DNA of 64,000 bases from Emcibacter sp. SYSU 3D8 (GCF_039655875.1 NZ_JBBYXK010000003.1:372001-436000), one strand, 5' to 3'; shown: positions 54,175-63,145, numbered from the stretch's first letter. Notes: generated by a model not told the origin, from the sequence alone. Numbers and translations: made by a program.

Positions 54175-54789
54175 ATGGAAAATACAGCCACAAGCGGTGT
54201 GCTCGGCGTCATCCTGGCGGGTGGACTGTCGCGCCGCATGGGCGGTGGCGACAAGGGGCTGCTGCCGCTTGGCGGAAAGCCTGTGCTGTGCCATGTGATC
54301 GACCGTGTCATGCCCCAGGTCGACCGCCTCGTGCTCAACGCCAACGGCGATCCGAACCGGTGGAAGCGGTTCGCGCTACCGGTCATCGGCGATACGGTGG
54401 AAGGCTATCCCGGGCCACTGGCCGGGCTGCTTGCCGGTATGGACTGGGCCGCGGCTCAGGCTTTGCCCGCCGGCTGGATACTGACCGTGCCGTGCGATTC
54501 GCCGTTCCTGCCCCGGGATCTCGTGGCGCGGCTGATCGAGGCGGCAGGCGATGCGCCGGCGGCGGTGGCGTCGTCGGGCGGCAGGCTGCATCCGGTTGCC
54601 GGCCTGTTCCACAGGCGCCTGCGCGATGGCCTCGCCGATTTCCTCGCCGGCGGCGGACGCCGGGCGGGCGACTGGGCGGCGCGCACCGGCGCGCACACGG
54701 CGGTGTTCGAGGAGTCGCCGGTGGATCCGTTTTTCAACGTCAATACCCCCGAAGAACTGGCCGCGGCCGAGCGGCTGGGCGTAGAGTGA
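54175..54789 (+). CDS. mobA: Molybdenum cofactor guanylyltransferase MobA
   Basis: A 204-residue nucleotidyltransferase that links GMP from GTP to molybdopterin. The GTP-binding signature LAGGLSRRMGGGDK (about residues 14-27), the metal-binding VPCDSPFLP, and the C-terminal DPFFNVNTPEEL are all present. A short AGGGAC site precedes the ATG at 54175. The third VOC gene follows 22 bases downstream on the same strand and may be co-transcribed. Confidence 0.96.
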   Translation: MENTATSGVLGVILAGGLSRRMGGGDKGLLPLGGKPVLCHVIDRVMPQVDRLVLNANGDPNRWKRFALPVIGDTVEGYPGPLAGLLAGMDWAAAQALPAGWILTVPCDSPFLPRDLVARLIEAAGDAPAAVASSGGRLHPVAGLFHRRLRDGLADFLAGGGRRAGDWAARTGAHTAVFEESPVDPFFNVNTPEELAAAERLGVE

Positions 54790-54811
54790 GCGGGCAATGG
54801 GGAGACGACCG

Positions 54812-55342
54812 ATGATAGACCTGCCGCTTGGCCTGAAAGTGTTCCAGAATTCCTATGTGGTGCCGGATATCGACGCGGCGCTGCAGCGCTGGACCGGGAA
54901 ACTGGGCGTCGGCCCGTTCTACATCTACCGGCATCTCGACGCGGGCGAGATCACCTATCGCGGCAAGCCGGCCAGGCTGGACGCATCGTTCGCGCTGGCA
55001 CAGGCCGGCGACATCGAGATCGAGCTGATTCAGCAACATGACGACAGCCCCAGCGCCTACCGCGACGTGTTCAGCCCGGACAAGGGCGGCTTTCATCATG
55101 TCGGCGTCTGGGTCGATGACTTCGACGCGGTGAAGCTGAAATATGAAAAGCTGGGCTATCCGGCGGTAACCACGGGCGGTGCGCCCGACATCGGCGGCCG
55201 CTTTGCCTACATGGATACGCGCGCCGATCTGGGCGTGATGGTCGAACTGGTGGAAAGGCGGCAGGATCTGGTCGATTTCCAGACCATGCTGATCGACGCC
55301 GCCCGGGACTGGGACGGATCGGACCCCGTGCGCGAGGTCTAG
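54812..55342 (+). CDS. VOC/glyoxalase-fold protein (copy 3)
   Basis: A 176-residue VOC protein, third paralogue after 16614 and 25010. First unit from FQNSYVVPDIDAAL, second from FHHVGVWVDDFDAV; QQHDDSPSAYRDVF is the shared block. Likely ligands are Gln in ELIQQHDD, His in FHHVG and Glu in MVELVER; the first His of the family is Gln (FQNSYVV). GGGGAG seven bases before the ATG at 54812 is better than the ATG at 54797. It is more diverged than the other two copies. Confidence 0.8.
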   Translation: MIDLPLGLKVFQNSYVVPDIDAALQRWTGKLGVGPFYIYRHLDAGEITYRGKPARLDASFALAQAGDIEIELIQQHDDSPSAYRDVFSPDKGGFHHVGVWVDDFDAVKLKYEKLGYPAVTTGGAPDIGGRFAYMDTRADLGVMVELVERRQDLVDFQTMLIDAARDWDGSDPVREV

Positions 55343-55424
55343 CTGCAGGCTTGCTTGTCAAACCGGCGAGGCTCGCCTAACCTCGCCCGCGAACCTTCAC
55401 ACATGAATGGAATGGGGAATGACG

Positions 55425-55763
55425 ATGGGTAAGCTTGTCCTGATCGGCGTGGTGGACGCCAAGACCGAAGACCACGTGCAGGCATTCCGCGACTGGTATC
55501 TGGGCAATCACGTCGAGGACACTTTCAACTGCCCCAACGTCACCAGCGTTCGCTGTTTCCAGGCCGAGCAGCCGTTCAAGGGCGATATGCCCGGCGGCTA
55601 TATCACCATCTATGAATTCGAGGGCGACGACGCGACCGCCGCCCAGAAGATTCTCGACGATTATCAGGCCGACCCGAAGGGTTGGGACAAGCGCCTGCCC
55701 AACAACAACTCCATGAAGATCATCGGCTCGGGCTGGTACAAGGAACAGGTCAAGTTCGGCTGA
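55425..55763 (+). CDS. Conserved hypothetical protein, probable dimeric alpha/beta-barrel fold
   Basis: A 112-residue protein I do not recognise by name. KLVLIGVVDAKTEDHVQAFR and DWYLGNHVEDTFNCPNV, then YITIYEFEGDD, follow the beta-alpha-beta pattern of EthD/Dabb-like dimeric ferredoxin folds, in which a conserved HxxD-like segment lines the pocket. GGGGAA before the ATG at 55425 sets the start. It is 49 bases before the SMP-30 gene on the same strand, so the two may be one operon. The fold assignment is tentative. Confidence 0.65.
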   Translation: MGKLVLIGVVDAKTEDHVQAFRDWYLGNHVEDTFNCPNVTSVRCFQAEQPFKGDMPGGYITIYEFEGDDATAAQKILDDYQADPKGWDKRLPNNNSMKIIGSGWYKEQVKFG

Positions 55764-55812
55764 GCCGCCCTGCATCATGGATGGTCCGGCACGCTGAATT
55801 GGGGAGGAACGC

Positions 55813-56730
55813 ATGAAGATCACGGAAGTCACCTCGGGTCTCCGGTTTCCGGAAGGTCCGATCGCCATGCCGGACGGCTCGGTCATCCTGGTGGAGATCG
55901 AGCGCGGCGCTTTGTCCCGGGTCATGCCCAACGGCAAGATCGAAATGATCGCCAAGGTCGGCGACGGCCCCAACGGCGCGGCCATGGGGCCCGACGGCTG
56001 GATCTACATCTGCAACAATGGCGGCTTCGCCTGGCACAATCTGCCGGACGGTGGCCTGATGCCGGGCAACCAGTCCGACGACTACAAGGGCGGCAGGATC
56101 GAGAAGGTCAACCCGGATACCGGCGAGATCAAGGTTCTCTATACCGAATGCGACGGTGAGCCGCTAAAGGGGCCAAACGATCTGGTGTTCGACAGGTCAG
56201 GCGGATTCTATTTCACCGATCTGGGCAAGCGCCGGCAGTGGGACATGGACCTGAGTTCGGTGCATTACGCCAAGGCGGACGGCAGCGCCGTCACCCGCAT
56301 CGTTCATGGCGTCATCACCGCCAATGGCTGCGCCCTGTCGCCGGACGAGACGGTGCTGTATTTCGCCGAAACCACCACCGGCCGCCTTTGGGCCGTCGAT
56401 CTGGATGCGCCGGGCAAGGCGCGCAAGCAGCCGAACGGCCAGCCGCACCGGCTGGTGTCCGGCCTGCCGGGCCATCAGCTGCTCGATTCCATGGCGGTCG
56501 ACGCGGAAGGGAATGTCTGCGTGGCGACGCTGATCAATGGCGGCATCACCAGCTTTAGCCCCGATGGATCCGGCACCGAACATTTCCCGTTCCCGGATAT
56601 CCTCACCACCAACATCTGTTTCGGTGGCAAGGACCTGAGGACGGCGTTCGTTACCCTCTCGACTACCGGCAAGCTGGTAAGCTGCGAGTGGCCGCGCGCG
56701 GGACTGCCGCTCAACTTCCTCAACCAATAG
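55813..56730 (+). CDS. SMP-30/gluconolactonase family hydrolase
   Basis: A 305-residue six-bladed beta-propeller lactonase. Metal ligands fit Glu in FPEGP (about residue 14), Asn in GPNDLVFD (about 122) and Asp in LLDSMAVD (about 224). Relatives open lactone rings, such as gluconolactone or products of Baeyer-Villiger-type oxidation. GGGGAGGA precedes the ATG. It probably forms a unit with the small protein upstream. Substrate unknown. Confidence 0.9.
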   Translation: MKITEVTSGLRFPEGPIAMPDGSVILVEIERGALSRVMPNGKIEMIAKVGDGPNGAAMGPDGWIYICNNGGFAWHNLPDGGLMPGNQSDDYKGGRIEKVNPDTGEIKVLYTECDGEPLKGPNDLVFDRSGGFYFTDLGKRRQWDMDLSSVHYAKADGSAVTRIVHGVITANGCALSPDETVLYFAETTTGRLWAVDLDAPGKARKQPNGQPHRLVSGLPGHQLLDSMAVDAEGNVCVATLINGGITSFSPDGSGTEHFPFPDILTTNICFGGKDLRTAFVTLSTTGKLVSCEWPRAGLPLNFLNQ

Positions 56731-56755
56731 GACAATCGGCGAGCCGCAGGCCGGC

Positions 56756-57289
56756 TCAGCGCGCGCGTCTGGTTGCCGCTACATAGGCGACCAGCGTGTG
56801 CCTTGGGCCGCGCGCGGTGCCGATCCTGGCGAATCCGGCCCGCTCCACCATCCGGTGCGAGCGCATGTTGGGCGCGTCGACCAGCGCGGCGAGGCGGGTG
56901 TGGCCCAGAGTGCCCGCATGCGCGATCAACGCGGCGAGCGCTTCACCGGCATAGCCATGGCTCCACGCCGCCGGCTCGAGCGCGATGGTGGGCTCGACAT
57001 CGCCGGCAAAGTCGGGGAATGCGGCTGCCGCGCTTTCGTACACGGGCATCAGGCTGGCGAGCCCGACAAACGAACCGGGCTTCGTCGTGAGCAACCAGAA
57101 CCCCAGTCCGCCCGCACCCGCCGCCAGCGCCTCGGCGAGCAGGTCCGAGACTTCGTCCGGGCTCAGCACTCTGTCGTCGCAGAGGAATCGTCGAACCTGG
57201 GGCCATGCGAGCAGGGTGCCCAGGCGGCCGGCGTCACCCGGCACGGCAGGAGACAGCACTAATCGAAGCGTCTCGATGATCGGCTGCAT
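56756..57289 (-). CDS. GNAT family N-acetyltransferase, RimJ/RimL-like
   Basis: A 177-residue GCN5-related acetyltransferase. ETLRLVLSPAVPGDAGRL is the typical N-terminus of the RimJ/RimL group; the acetyl-CoA binding region fits WSHGYAGEALAALIAHA (about residues 109-125), and NMRSHRMVERAGFARIG is the usual late motif. It should acetylate a protein N-terminus or small amine. It is convergent with the SMP-30 gene (25-base gap with a small GC-rich hairpin). Confidence 0.88.
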   Translation of the reverse strand: MQPIIETLRLVLSPAVPGDAGRLGTLLAWPQVRRFLCDDRVLSPDEVSDLLAEALAAGAGGLGFWLLTTKPGSFVGLASLMPVYESAAAAFPDFAGDVEPTIALEPAAWSHGYAGEALAALIAHAGTLGHTRLAALVDAPNMRSHRMVERAGFARIGTARGPRHTLVAYVAATRRAR

Positions 57290-57310
57290 GACCTAAGCCT
57301 CCGGACAAAG

Positions 57311-57340
57311 AAAAAGGGCGCGTGCCGTAGCACGCGCCCT
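57311..57340 (-). terminator. Rho-independent terminator of the OmpA-like gene
   Basis: Read leftward, an 11-bp perfect stem (57315-57325 with 57330-57340, four-base loop) is followed by a T tract complementary to AAAAA at 57311-57315. It lies 24 bases after the OmpA-like stop. Confidence 0.93.
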
Positions 57341-57364
57341 CGATCTTGGCGTCAGCTCTGGATA

Positions 57365-58309
57365 CTAGCGATAGATCCAGATGCCTTCCGCACGCCGGTT
57401 CTGCGGCTCGCGCACACCGTCGGCGGTCGGGACGAGAGGATCGGATTCGCCGCGACCTTCGACCGTGATGGTCGACGCGTCGATACCGTTCTTCGAAAGC
57501 TCGGCCTTGACCGCATTGGCGCGGCGCATGGAGAGCTTGTCATTGTAGGCGGGCGGGCCAGACCGGTCAGTGTGACCGATGACCTGGATCGCGACAGCGC
57601 CGGTCTCCTTGGCCTTGCGAGCGGCCTCGGTGATGACCTGAGCCGATTCCGGCGTGATGTTCGACATGTCGAAGTCGAAGAACACGAGGAACGGTTCCGG
57701 CTTACCGGGTTCCGGCTCGGCCACTGGCGGCGGCATCAGAGCCTTCTCCAACTCGGCCAACGCATCCAGGAAGCCCTGGCGGCAGCGCGCGATATCCTGC
57801 GGCTGATAGTTTTCTTCCAGCTGCTCGATCCAGCAATCGAACTGGGTCTGAGCACGGGCAGCCGGATCGGGTGCCTTTTCACGGCCACCGGCGTCGAACG
57901 CCGCCATCAGGCGGGCACGGCCATCGGTAACCTCGGCGATTGCTTCACCAGGAATCGGACGAGTGTCCGGCACAGCGGCGCAGGGCGCCGCTTCCTGATC
58001 GTTGCCACAGCCTTCCGGCGGCAGCGGACCGGCAACATTCGACGGCAGCGGCGTCTGGCCAGCGCCAGCAGCAATTGCCTTCGTTGCGTAGTAGTCCCGG
58101 TCGCGCGGATCAATGATGTAAGGCTCGTACGGAGTTTGCTCTTCCGACGCGAGCTGATTGTAGCCATTGCACAAGGCCGCGTTGAACGCCGATTCGGCCG
58201 TGCACGCGCCCTTGGCATTATTGTAGGTATCCAAGTTGTCCGTCGTGGCGCAGGCACCGAGCGTAACAATGCCCAGTCCAAGCACGACATATTTTCCAAT
58301 TCGGTTCAT
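57365..58309 (-). CDS. OmpA-family outer membrane lipoprotein
   Basis: A 314-residue lipoprotein. The signal ends in lipobox TLGAC (Cys at about residue 20). The C-terminal OmpA peptidoglycan-binding domain starts near residue 205 (FLVFFDFDMSNITPES) and carries VIGHTDRSG, LSMRRANAVKAEL and the late QNRRAEGIW. The first half is Cys-containing and of unknown function. It should tether the outer membrane to peptidoglycan. AGGAGGG lies eight bases before the ATG at 58309, preferred over the GTG at 58315. Confidence 0.92.
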   Translation of the reverse strand: MNRIGKYVVLGLGIVTLGACATTDNLDTYNNAKGACTAESAFNAALCNGYNQLASEEQTPYEPYIIDPRDRDYYATKAIAAGAGQTPLPSNVAGPLPPEGCGNDQEAAPCAAVPDTRPIPGEAIAEVTDGRARLMAAFDAGGREKAPDPAARAQTQFDCWIEQLEENYQPQDIARCRQGFLDALAELEKALMPPPVAEPEPGKPEPFLVFFDFDMSNITPESAQVITEAARKAKETGAVAIQVIGHTDRSGPPAYNDKLSMRRANAVKAELSKNGIDASTITVEGRGESDPLVPTADGVREPQNRRAEGIWIYR

Positions 58310-58360
58310 ACGCACAACCCTCCTTGCGTTTCACCCATAGCCCAGCTCCGTTGATATATA

Positions 58361-58374
58361 TCGCATATGTGCGA
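58361..58374. promoter_or_regulatory. Palindrome in the OmpA/molybdoenzyme divergent region
   Basis: TCGCATATGTGCGA has perfect 5-bp arms around TATG, next to the AT-rich GATATATATC (58353-58362). It lies in the 203-bp divergent gap and could be a regulator site or part of a promoter. Nothing else is evident in the gap except the GGGGAG site before 58513. Confidence 0.35.
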
Positions 58375-58512
58375 CGAAAGTTGAAAGTTTATTCGCAGCT
58401 TGTGGCGAGTAGAGTCTTGGTTCCCTTCGGGCCTTGTCAAGGCCGATATGGCATCGTAGGCTCCACCTTCAAGCATGCATGTTATCGTGCAGCCAGAAGC
58501 GGGGAGACGGTC

Positions 58513-60684
58513 ATGGCTGAGACGCAAACGGCGATCTGCCGTTTTTGTCACTCTTTCTGTGGCATAAAGGTAACAGTCACCGATGGCAAGGCCGTGAAGG
58601 TCGTCGGCGACAAGGATAATCCGATGTATTTCGGATATACCTGCGTCAAAGGCCGGCAGTTGCCGCAGCAGCATTACCATCCCGAAAGAGTTCTTCGACC
58701 GCTCCGCAAGATTTCGGGCACTCACGAAACTGTGACTTCGGATGCCGCGCTGGACGATATCGCCGCGCGCCTGACCGATCTGATCGCCACCCATGGTCCG
58801 CGCTCGGTCGCGCTCTACACGGCGACCTACTCGTTTCCCTATCCGGCGGGCTCGGCGATCGCAGGCGCCTTCATGCAGGCGATCGGTTCGCCGATGAAGT
58901 TTTCCTCCGGCAGCATCGACCAGCCGGGAAAGCCAATGGCCATCGCCTTGCATGGTCGCTGGAGCGCGGGGCCGCAGCCGTTCTCCGATTCGGATACGTG
59001 GATGCTGGTGGGCGCGAATCCGGTGGTGTCCAAGTGGGGCGGCATTCCGCAGTACAACCCCGCCAAACGGCTGCACGACGCCCTGCGCCGCGGCATGAAG
59101 CTGATTGTGATCGATCCCCGTAAGACCGAATGCGCCGAAAAGGCTCATATCCACCTGCAGTGCAAGCCGGGCGAGGATCCTACGATCCTGGCTGGCATCG
59201 CCCACGTCATCATCGAGGAAGGCCTCTACGACCGTGATTTCCTCGAACACGAAGTCGAAGGGTTCGAGGCACTGAAACAGGCCGTCGCGCCCTTCACGCC
59301 TACATACGTTTCGGAGCGGGCAGATGTTCCCGAGGAATTGCTGATTGAGGCGGCAAGGGTCTACGCATCGGGCAAACGTGGCATGACCACGGCCGGAACC
59401 GGGCCGAACATGGCGCCGCGCGGCACCTTGACGGAATATATGGTGCTGGTGATCAACACCTTGTGCGGCCGGTGGCTGCGCGAGGGCGAGAAGATGCCCA
59501 ATCCGTTCGTGCTGATCCCGGAGCGCCGCGGCAAGGCGCAGGCTGAGCCCCGACCGACTCAGGCCTGGGGTTATGGCGAGAAGCTGCGGGTACGCGGTCT
59601 TGGCGAGAATGTCAGCGGCCTGACCGCCGCCGCGCTTGCCGACGAGATCCTGCTCGACGGCGAAGGCCAGGTGAAGGCGTTGATCAGCGTCGGCGGCAAT
59701 CCGATGGCCGCCTGGCCCGACCAGCTCAAGACCTATGAGGCGATGAAGAAGCTCGACCTCAACGTGACCCTCGACATCAAGATGTCGGCGACCGCGAAGA
59801 TGGCGGATTACGTGATTCCGCCGCGGCTGGGCCTCGAGGCGCCGGCGATATCCCAGCCCAACGAGTTCATCTGGTTCTACGGCTTCTCGACCGGCTATCC
59901 CGAGCCTTACGCCATGTACCAGCCGAAGATCGTCGATCCGCCGGCCGGGTCGGATCTGGTCGAGGAATGGGAGTTCTTCTACGGCCTCGCCCAGCGGATG
60001 GGCCTGCAATTGCGCGTCAACGGCGAGACGCTGGACATGGTCCACAAGCCGTCTACCGACGATGTCTTCGAGATGCTGTGCAAGGGATCGCGGATTCCGC
60101 TGTCCGCGGTAAAGAAGTATCCGCATGGCCACATTTTCGATGATCCCGACATCCTGGTGCTGCCGAAGGACGAGGATTGTGCGGAAAAGCTCGATATCGG
60201 CAACGTCGCCATGATGGAGGAACTGGCCCAGGTGTCGTCCGAGCCGGTCACCGGCCACGCCGGCTATACCGCCGTGCGCTATTCCCATCGGCTGGTCAGC
60301 CGCCGCATGAACGACGTCTACAATTCGTCGGGCCGCGACATTCCGGCGCTGGTGCGCAACCACAGCTACAACCCGGCCTTCATGAATCCAGGCGACATCG
60401 CGGCGCTGGGCCTCAATCCCGGCGACGTGGTGAAGATTTCGTCGGACCACGCCTCGATCCTCGGCATCATCGAGGAGGCGCCGGATGTGCGGCCGGGCGT
60501 GATCTCCATGGCGCATTCGTTTGGCGATGCGCCGGAATTCGACAAGCAGGTGTTCTTCATCGGCTCCAATACGGGCCGTCTGACCAATGTGGAGAAGGAC
60601 TACGATTCGCGAACCGGCATGCCGCGCATGAGCGCCATACCGGTCAATCTGACGCGGGTCGATCAAAACATCGCAGCCCAATAA
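58513..60684 (+). CDS. Molybdopterin (bis-MGD) oxidoreductase with [4Fe-4S] cluster
   Basis: A 723-residue cytoplasmic-type member of the DMSO reductase superfamily; no signal peptide is seen. The N-terminal cluster motif is CRFCHSFCG (C9, C12, C16) with a fourth Cys in YTCVKGRQLP (about C44). The molybdopterin domain follows (LVGANPVVSKWGG; KLIVIDPRKTE; ALISVGGNPMAAWPD) and a C-terminal dinucleotide-binding barrel (NPGDIAALGLNPGDVV). The Mo ligand is not obvious. Relatives include formate-dehydrogenase-like enzymes and hydroxylases or dehydratases of ring compounds. GGGGAG sets the ATG at 58513. It is followed after 16 bases by an SDR gene, so it belongs to the SDR operon; mobA and mobB in the window fit its cofactor need. 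Confidence 0.9.
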   Translation: MAETQTAICRFCHSFCGIKVTVTDGKAVKVVGDKDNPMYFGYTCVKGRQLPQQHYHPERVLRPLRKISGTHETVTSDAALDDIAARLTDLIATHGPRSVALYTATYSFPYPAGSAIAGAFMQAIGSPMKFSSGSIDQPGKPMAIALHGRWSAGPQPFSDSDTWMLVGANPVVSKWGGIPQYNPAKRLHDALRRGMKLIVIDPRKTECAEKAHIHLQCKPGEDPTILAGIAHVIIEEGLYDRDFLEHEVEGFEALKQAVAPFTPTYVSERADVPEELLIEAARVYASGKRGMTTAGTGPNMAPRGTLTEYMVLVINTLCGRWLREGEKMPNPFVLIPERRGKAQAEPRPTQAWGYGEKLRVRGLGENVSGLTAAALADEILLDGEGQVKALISVGGNPMAAWPDQLKTYEAMKKLDLNVTLDIKMSATAKMADYVIPPRLGLEAPAISQPNEFIWFYGFSTGYPEPYAMYQPKIVDPPAGSDLVEEWEFFYGLAQRMGLQLRVNGETLDMVHKPSTDDVFEMLCKGSRIPLSAVKKYPHGHIFDDPDILVLPKDEDCAEKLDIGNVAMMEELAQVSSEPVTGHAGYTAVRYSHRLVSRRMNDVYNSSGRDIPALVRNHSYNPAFMNPGDIAALGLNPGDVVKISSDHASILGIIEEAPDVRPGVISMAHSFGDAPEFDKQVFFIGSNTGRLTNVEKDYDSRTGMPRMSAIPVNLTRVDQNIAAQ

Positions 60685-60700
60685 GAACAGGGAGATACTG

Positions 60701-61468
60701 ATGGGAATGCACGAGCGGTTCCGCTTGGACGGCAAGGTCGCGGTCGTCACCGGCGGCGGCAGGGGCATTGGCAAGGGGATCGCCATCGCGTTCGCCGAAT
60801 GCGGCGCGGACGTTGCCGTCATCGCCCGCCGCCAGGCAGACGTGGACGATGTGGCAAAGGAAATTCAGGCGCTGGGCCGCAAGAGCCTGGCCATCTCGGC
60901 CGACGTCATGGACTGGGACGCCATCCCGAAGGTGCTCGACCGGGTCGTCGCCGAACTGGGCGGCCTCGACATCATGGTCAACAACGCCGGCGGCAATCTG
61001 GACCGCAAAATGTATCCGCTGCCCGAAATCCCCATGGAAAAGTGGGACGAGCAGATCGCCCTCAACATGAAGACCAAGTTCTGGGGCTCGCAGCAGGCCG
61101 CCAAACGCATGCAGGACGGCGGCCGCATCATCAACATCATCTCGGTCGCGGCGCATAATGCGTCGCCCGGTTTCGGCGCCTATTCGTCGGCCAACAACGG
61201 CATGATCGCGTTCACCCGCACCATGGCGGTCGAACTTGCTCCCAAGAAGATCACCGTGAACTGCATCGCACCGGGCATCGTGGTCACCGACATGTTCAAG
61301 GAAACCCTGAACATCACCAACGACCAGGCCCTGAAAATGGCCGCCGAGGCGACGCCGCTGGGCCGTACCGGGTATCCCGAAGACGTGGCCGCGGCGGCCT
61401 GCTTCTTCGCATCGCCTGCCGCCGAGTGGACGACGGGCCAGTTCCTGGACGTCGCGGGAGGACGCTGA
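60701..61468 (+). CDS. Short-chain dehydrogenase/reductase 1 (atypical active site)
   Basis: A 255-residue SDR. The cofactor motif TGGGRGIGKGIA (about residues 18-29) and NNAG (about 91) are normal, and a Ser is present in NIISVAA. At the catalytic Tyr-x3-Lys site the sequence is YSSAN: Y161 is kept but Lys is Asn165. This should weaken or abolish normal oxidoreductase activity, so it may be a lyase-like, binding or altered SDR. GGGAGA precedes the ATG. Its stop shares one base with the start of SDR 2 (TGATG), so translation is coupled. Confidence 0.9.
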   Translation: MGMHERFRLDGKVAVVTGGGRGIGKGIAIAFAECGADVAVIARRQADVDDVAKEIQALGRKSLAISADVMDWDAIPKVLDRVVAELGGLDIMVNNAGGNLDRKMYPLPEIPMEKWDEQIALNMKTKFWGSQQAAKRMQDGGRIINIISVAAHNASPGFGAYSSANNGMIAFTRTMAVELAPKKITVNCIAPGIVVTDMFKETLNITNDQALKMAAEATPLGRTGYPEDVAAAACFFASPAAEWTTGQFLDVAGGR

Positions 61469-62361
61469 TGAGTGTATCGCTGAAAGGCAGGACTGCCATC
61501 GTTACCGGCGCCGCTGTCGGCATCGGTAACGCCTATGCCCGGGCCATGGCCCGGGAAGGCTGCAATGTCGCGGTTATCGACCTGCGGGCCGAGATCGCCG
61601 ATCTGGCGGGCGAACTGGAGAAGCACGGCGTCAAGGCATATGCCGTGCAGGGCGACGTGTCGCAACCCGCGACCGTGCGCAAGTTCGTGGACGACGTGAT
61701 CGCCAAATTCGGCGGCGTGGACATTCTGATCAACAATGCGGGCCAGTGCTCGGTCAGCCTGGTCGAGGACGACCTCGACAAGTCGCTGGCCGATTACGAG
61801 AGCATGGTCGGCACGAATCTGCGCGGCGAGTATCTGATGGGCCGCGCCGTCATTGCGCAGTTGCTGAAACAGGGCCGGGGCGGCGAGATCGTCAATATCG
61901 GCACCGACCACGGTGTCACTTGCGGCTCGCCCAACGAGATTTGCCCGCATCTGTCGACCTGTCCGTGGGGCGATTCGCCGCGTCCGACCGGTGGCGGCAC
62001 GGTCATGGACATCTATGACGCCAGCAAATACGGCACCTATGCGCTGACCTTTGCCTGGTCCAAGGCCCTGAAGCCGCAGAACATCCGCGTCAACTGCATG
62101 TGCATGGGTGCGACCGATTCCTGGATGATCCGCAACTTTTATGGCGACCGCGCCACGCCAGAAGAAGTCGCGACCTGGATGACCGCCGAGAATTCGGCGC
62201 AGGTCGTCGTAGACATCCTGAAGGAAGGCCCGGGCGGCCGTACCGGCGAGACCATCAATCTGTGCGTCGGCCGGCCCACCGTTCTGGAGCCGGAACGCAA
62301 GCCCATCTACGTGACGCCCGAGAGCGTCGGCTACACTACGAGGGAGACTGTCGATGCTTAA
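61468..62361 (+). CDS. Short-chain dehydrogenase/reductase 2, with Cys-bearing insertion
   Basis: A 297-residue SDR. TGAAVGIGNAYA and NNAG mark the cofactor site; the active Tyr-x3-Lys is intact (YDASK). The usual catalytic Ser region reads VNIGTDHG, with Thr where Ser is expected. Between it and the Tyr is an extra stretch of about 25 residues with three cysteines (TCGSPNEICPHL and STCPWGDSPRPTGG), shared with SDR 4 but absent from SDRs 1 and 3. It may form a lid or metal site. Coupled to SDR 1; the 3' end overlaps SDR 3 by eight bases. Confidence 0.92.
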   Translation: MSVSLKGRTAIVTGAAVGIGNAYARAMAREGCNVAVIDLRAEIADLAGELEKHGVKAYAVQGDVSQPATVRKFVDDVIAKFGGVDILINNAGQCSVSLVEDDLDKSLADYESMVGTNLRGEYLMGRAVIAQLLKQGRGGEIVNIGTDHGVTCGSPNEICPHLSTCPWGDSPRPTGGGTVMDIYDASKYGTYALTFAWSKALKPQNIRVNCMCMGATDSWMIRNFYGDRATPEEVATWMTAENSAQVVVDILKEGPGGRTGETINLCVGRPTVLEPERKPIYVTPESVGYTTRETVDA

Positions 62362-63145
62362 GGGAAAGATCGCCATCGTCAGCGGCGCGGCCCAGGGTCT
62401 GGGCGAGGCCTTCGCCCGCAGGCTGGCGCAGGAAGGCGCCACCGTCCTCGCCTTCGACGTGCAGGACAGGATCGAGAGCGTGGCGACACGCATCGCCGAT
62501 GAGACCGGCGCCACTGTCGTCGGCCTGCAGGCCGACGTCTCCAAGCGCGCTGATGTCGAAAAGGTGGTCGCTGCCGCGGCCGAGCTGGGCGGCATCGATA
62601 TTCTGGTCAACAATGCCGGCACCTGGCGCAGGACACCGGTCGATACGTCCTGGGATCAGGCCGTCGAAGACTTCGACTTCATCATGGACACCAACTTCAA
62701 GGGCGTGCTGATGCTGACCCGCGCCTGCGTGCCGCACATGAAGACCCGCGGCTCGGGCGATATCGTCAACATCAGCACCTATTACGTGCTGCCCGCCCGC
62801 AGCGACGGCACCAACTCGCCGGATACGGATCTCTACAACGCGTCGAAGTGGGCGCTGAACGGCTTCACCGATGCCTGGTCCAAGGCGCTCGCCGAGTTCA
62901 ACATCCGTGTCAACGCCCTGTGCATGGGCGCCACCGACACGCCCATGTTGCGCGGCCTGTTCCCGGACAAGCAATTGCCGGCGGACATGGCCAAGGTGGT
63001 GATGCAGCCGGCGCAGATCGCCCAGTTGATGATGGACCTGTTCAGCGACGGCCGCACCGGCGAGAACATCGGCGCCTGGGTCGGTTACCCGGTCGAGCTC
63101 GGCCCGCGCAAGGAAGCGCACAAGCGCATCTCCGGCGTGGCCTGA
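62354..63145 (+). CDS. Short-chain dehydrogenase/reductase 3
   Basis: A 263-residue SDR with the cofactor motif SGAAQGLGEAFA (about residues 10-21), NNAG (about 88), VNIST and the catalytic YNASK. The gap between VNIST and YNASK is moderately long (YYVLPARSDGTNSPDTDL) but lacks the cysteines of SDR 2. It should oxidise or reduce a hydroxyl/keto pair with NAD(P). It starts inside the end of SDR 2 and is followed by a strong hairpin. Confidence 0.93.
   Translation: MLKGKIAIVSGAAQGLGEAFARRLAQEGATVLAFDVQDRIESVATRIADETGATVVGLQADVSKRADVEKVVAAAAELGGIDILVNNAGTWRRTPVDTSWDQAVEDFDFIMDTNFKGVLMLTRACVPHMKTRGSGDIVNISTYYVLPARSDGTNSPDTDLYNASKWALNGFTDAWSKALAEFNIRVNALCMGATDTPMLRGLFPDKQLPADMAKVVMQPAQIAQLMMDLFSDGRTGENIGAWVGYPVELGPRKEAHKRISGVA

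Noticed and set aside
58306-60822. Long minus-strand frame of about 840 codons opposite the molybdoenzyme
   Set aside because: Shadow of the real gene at 58513-60684; no domain and no ribosome site.
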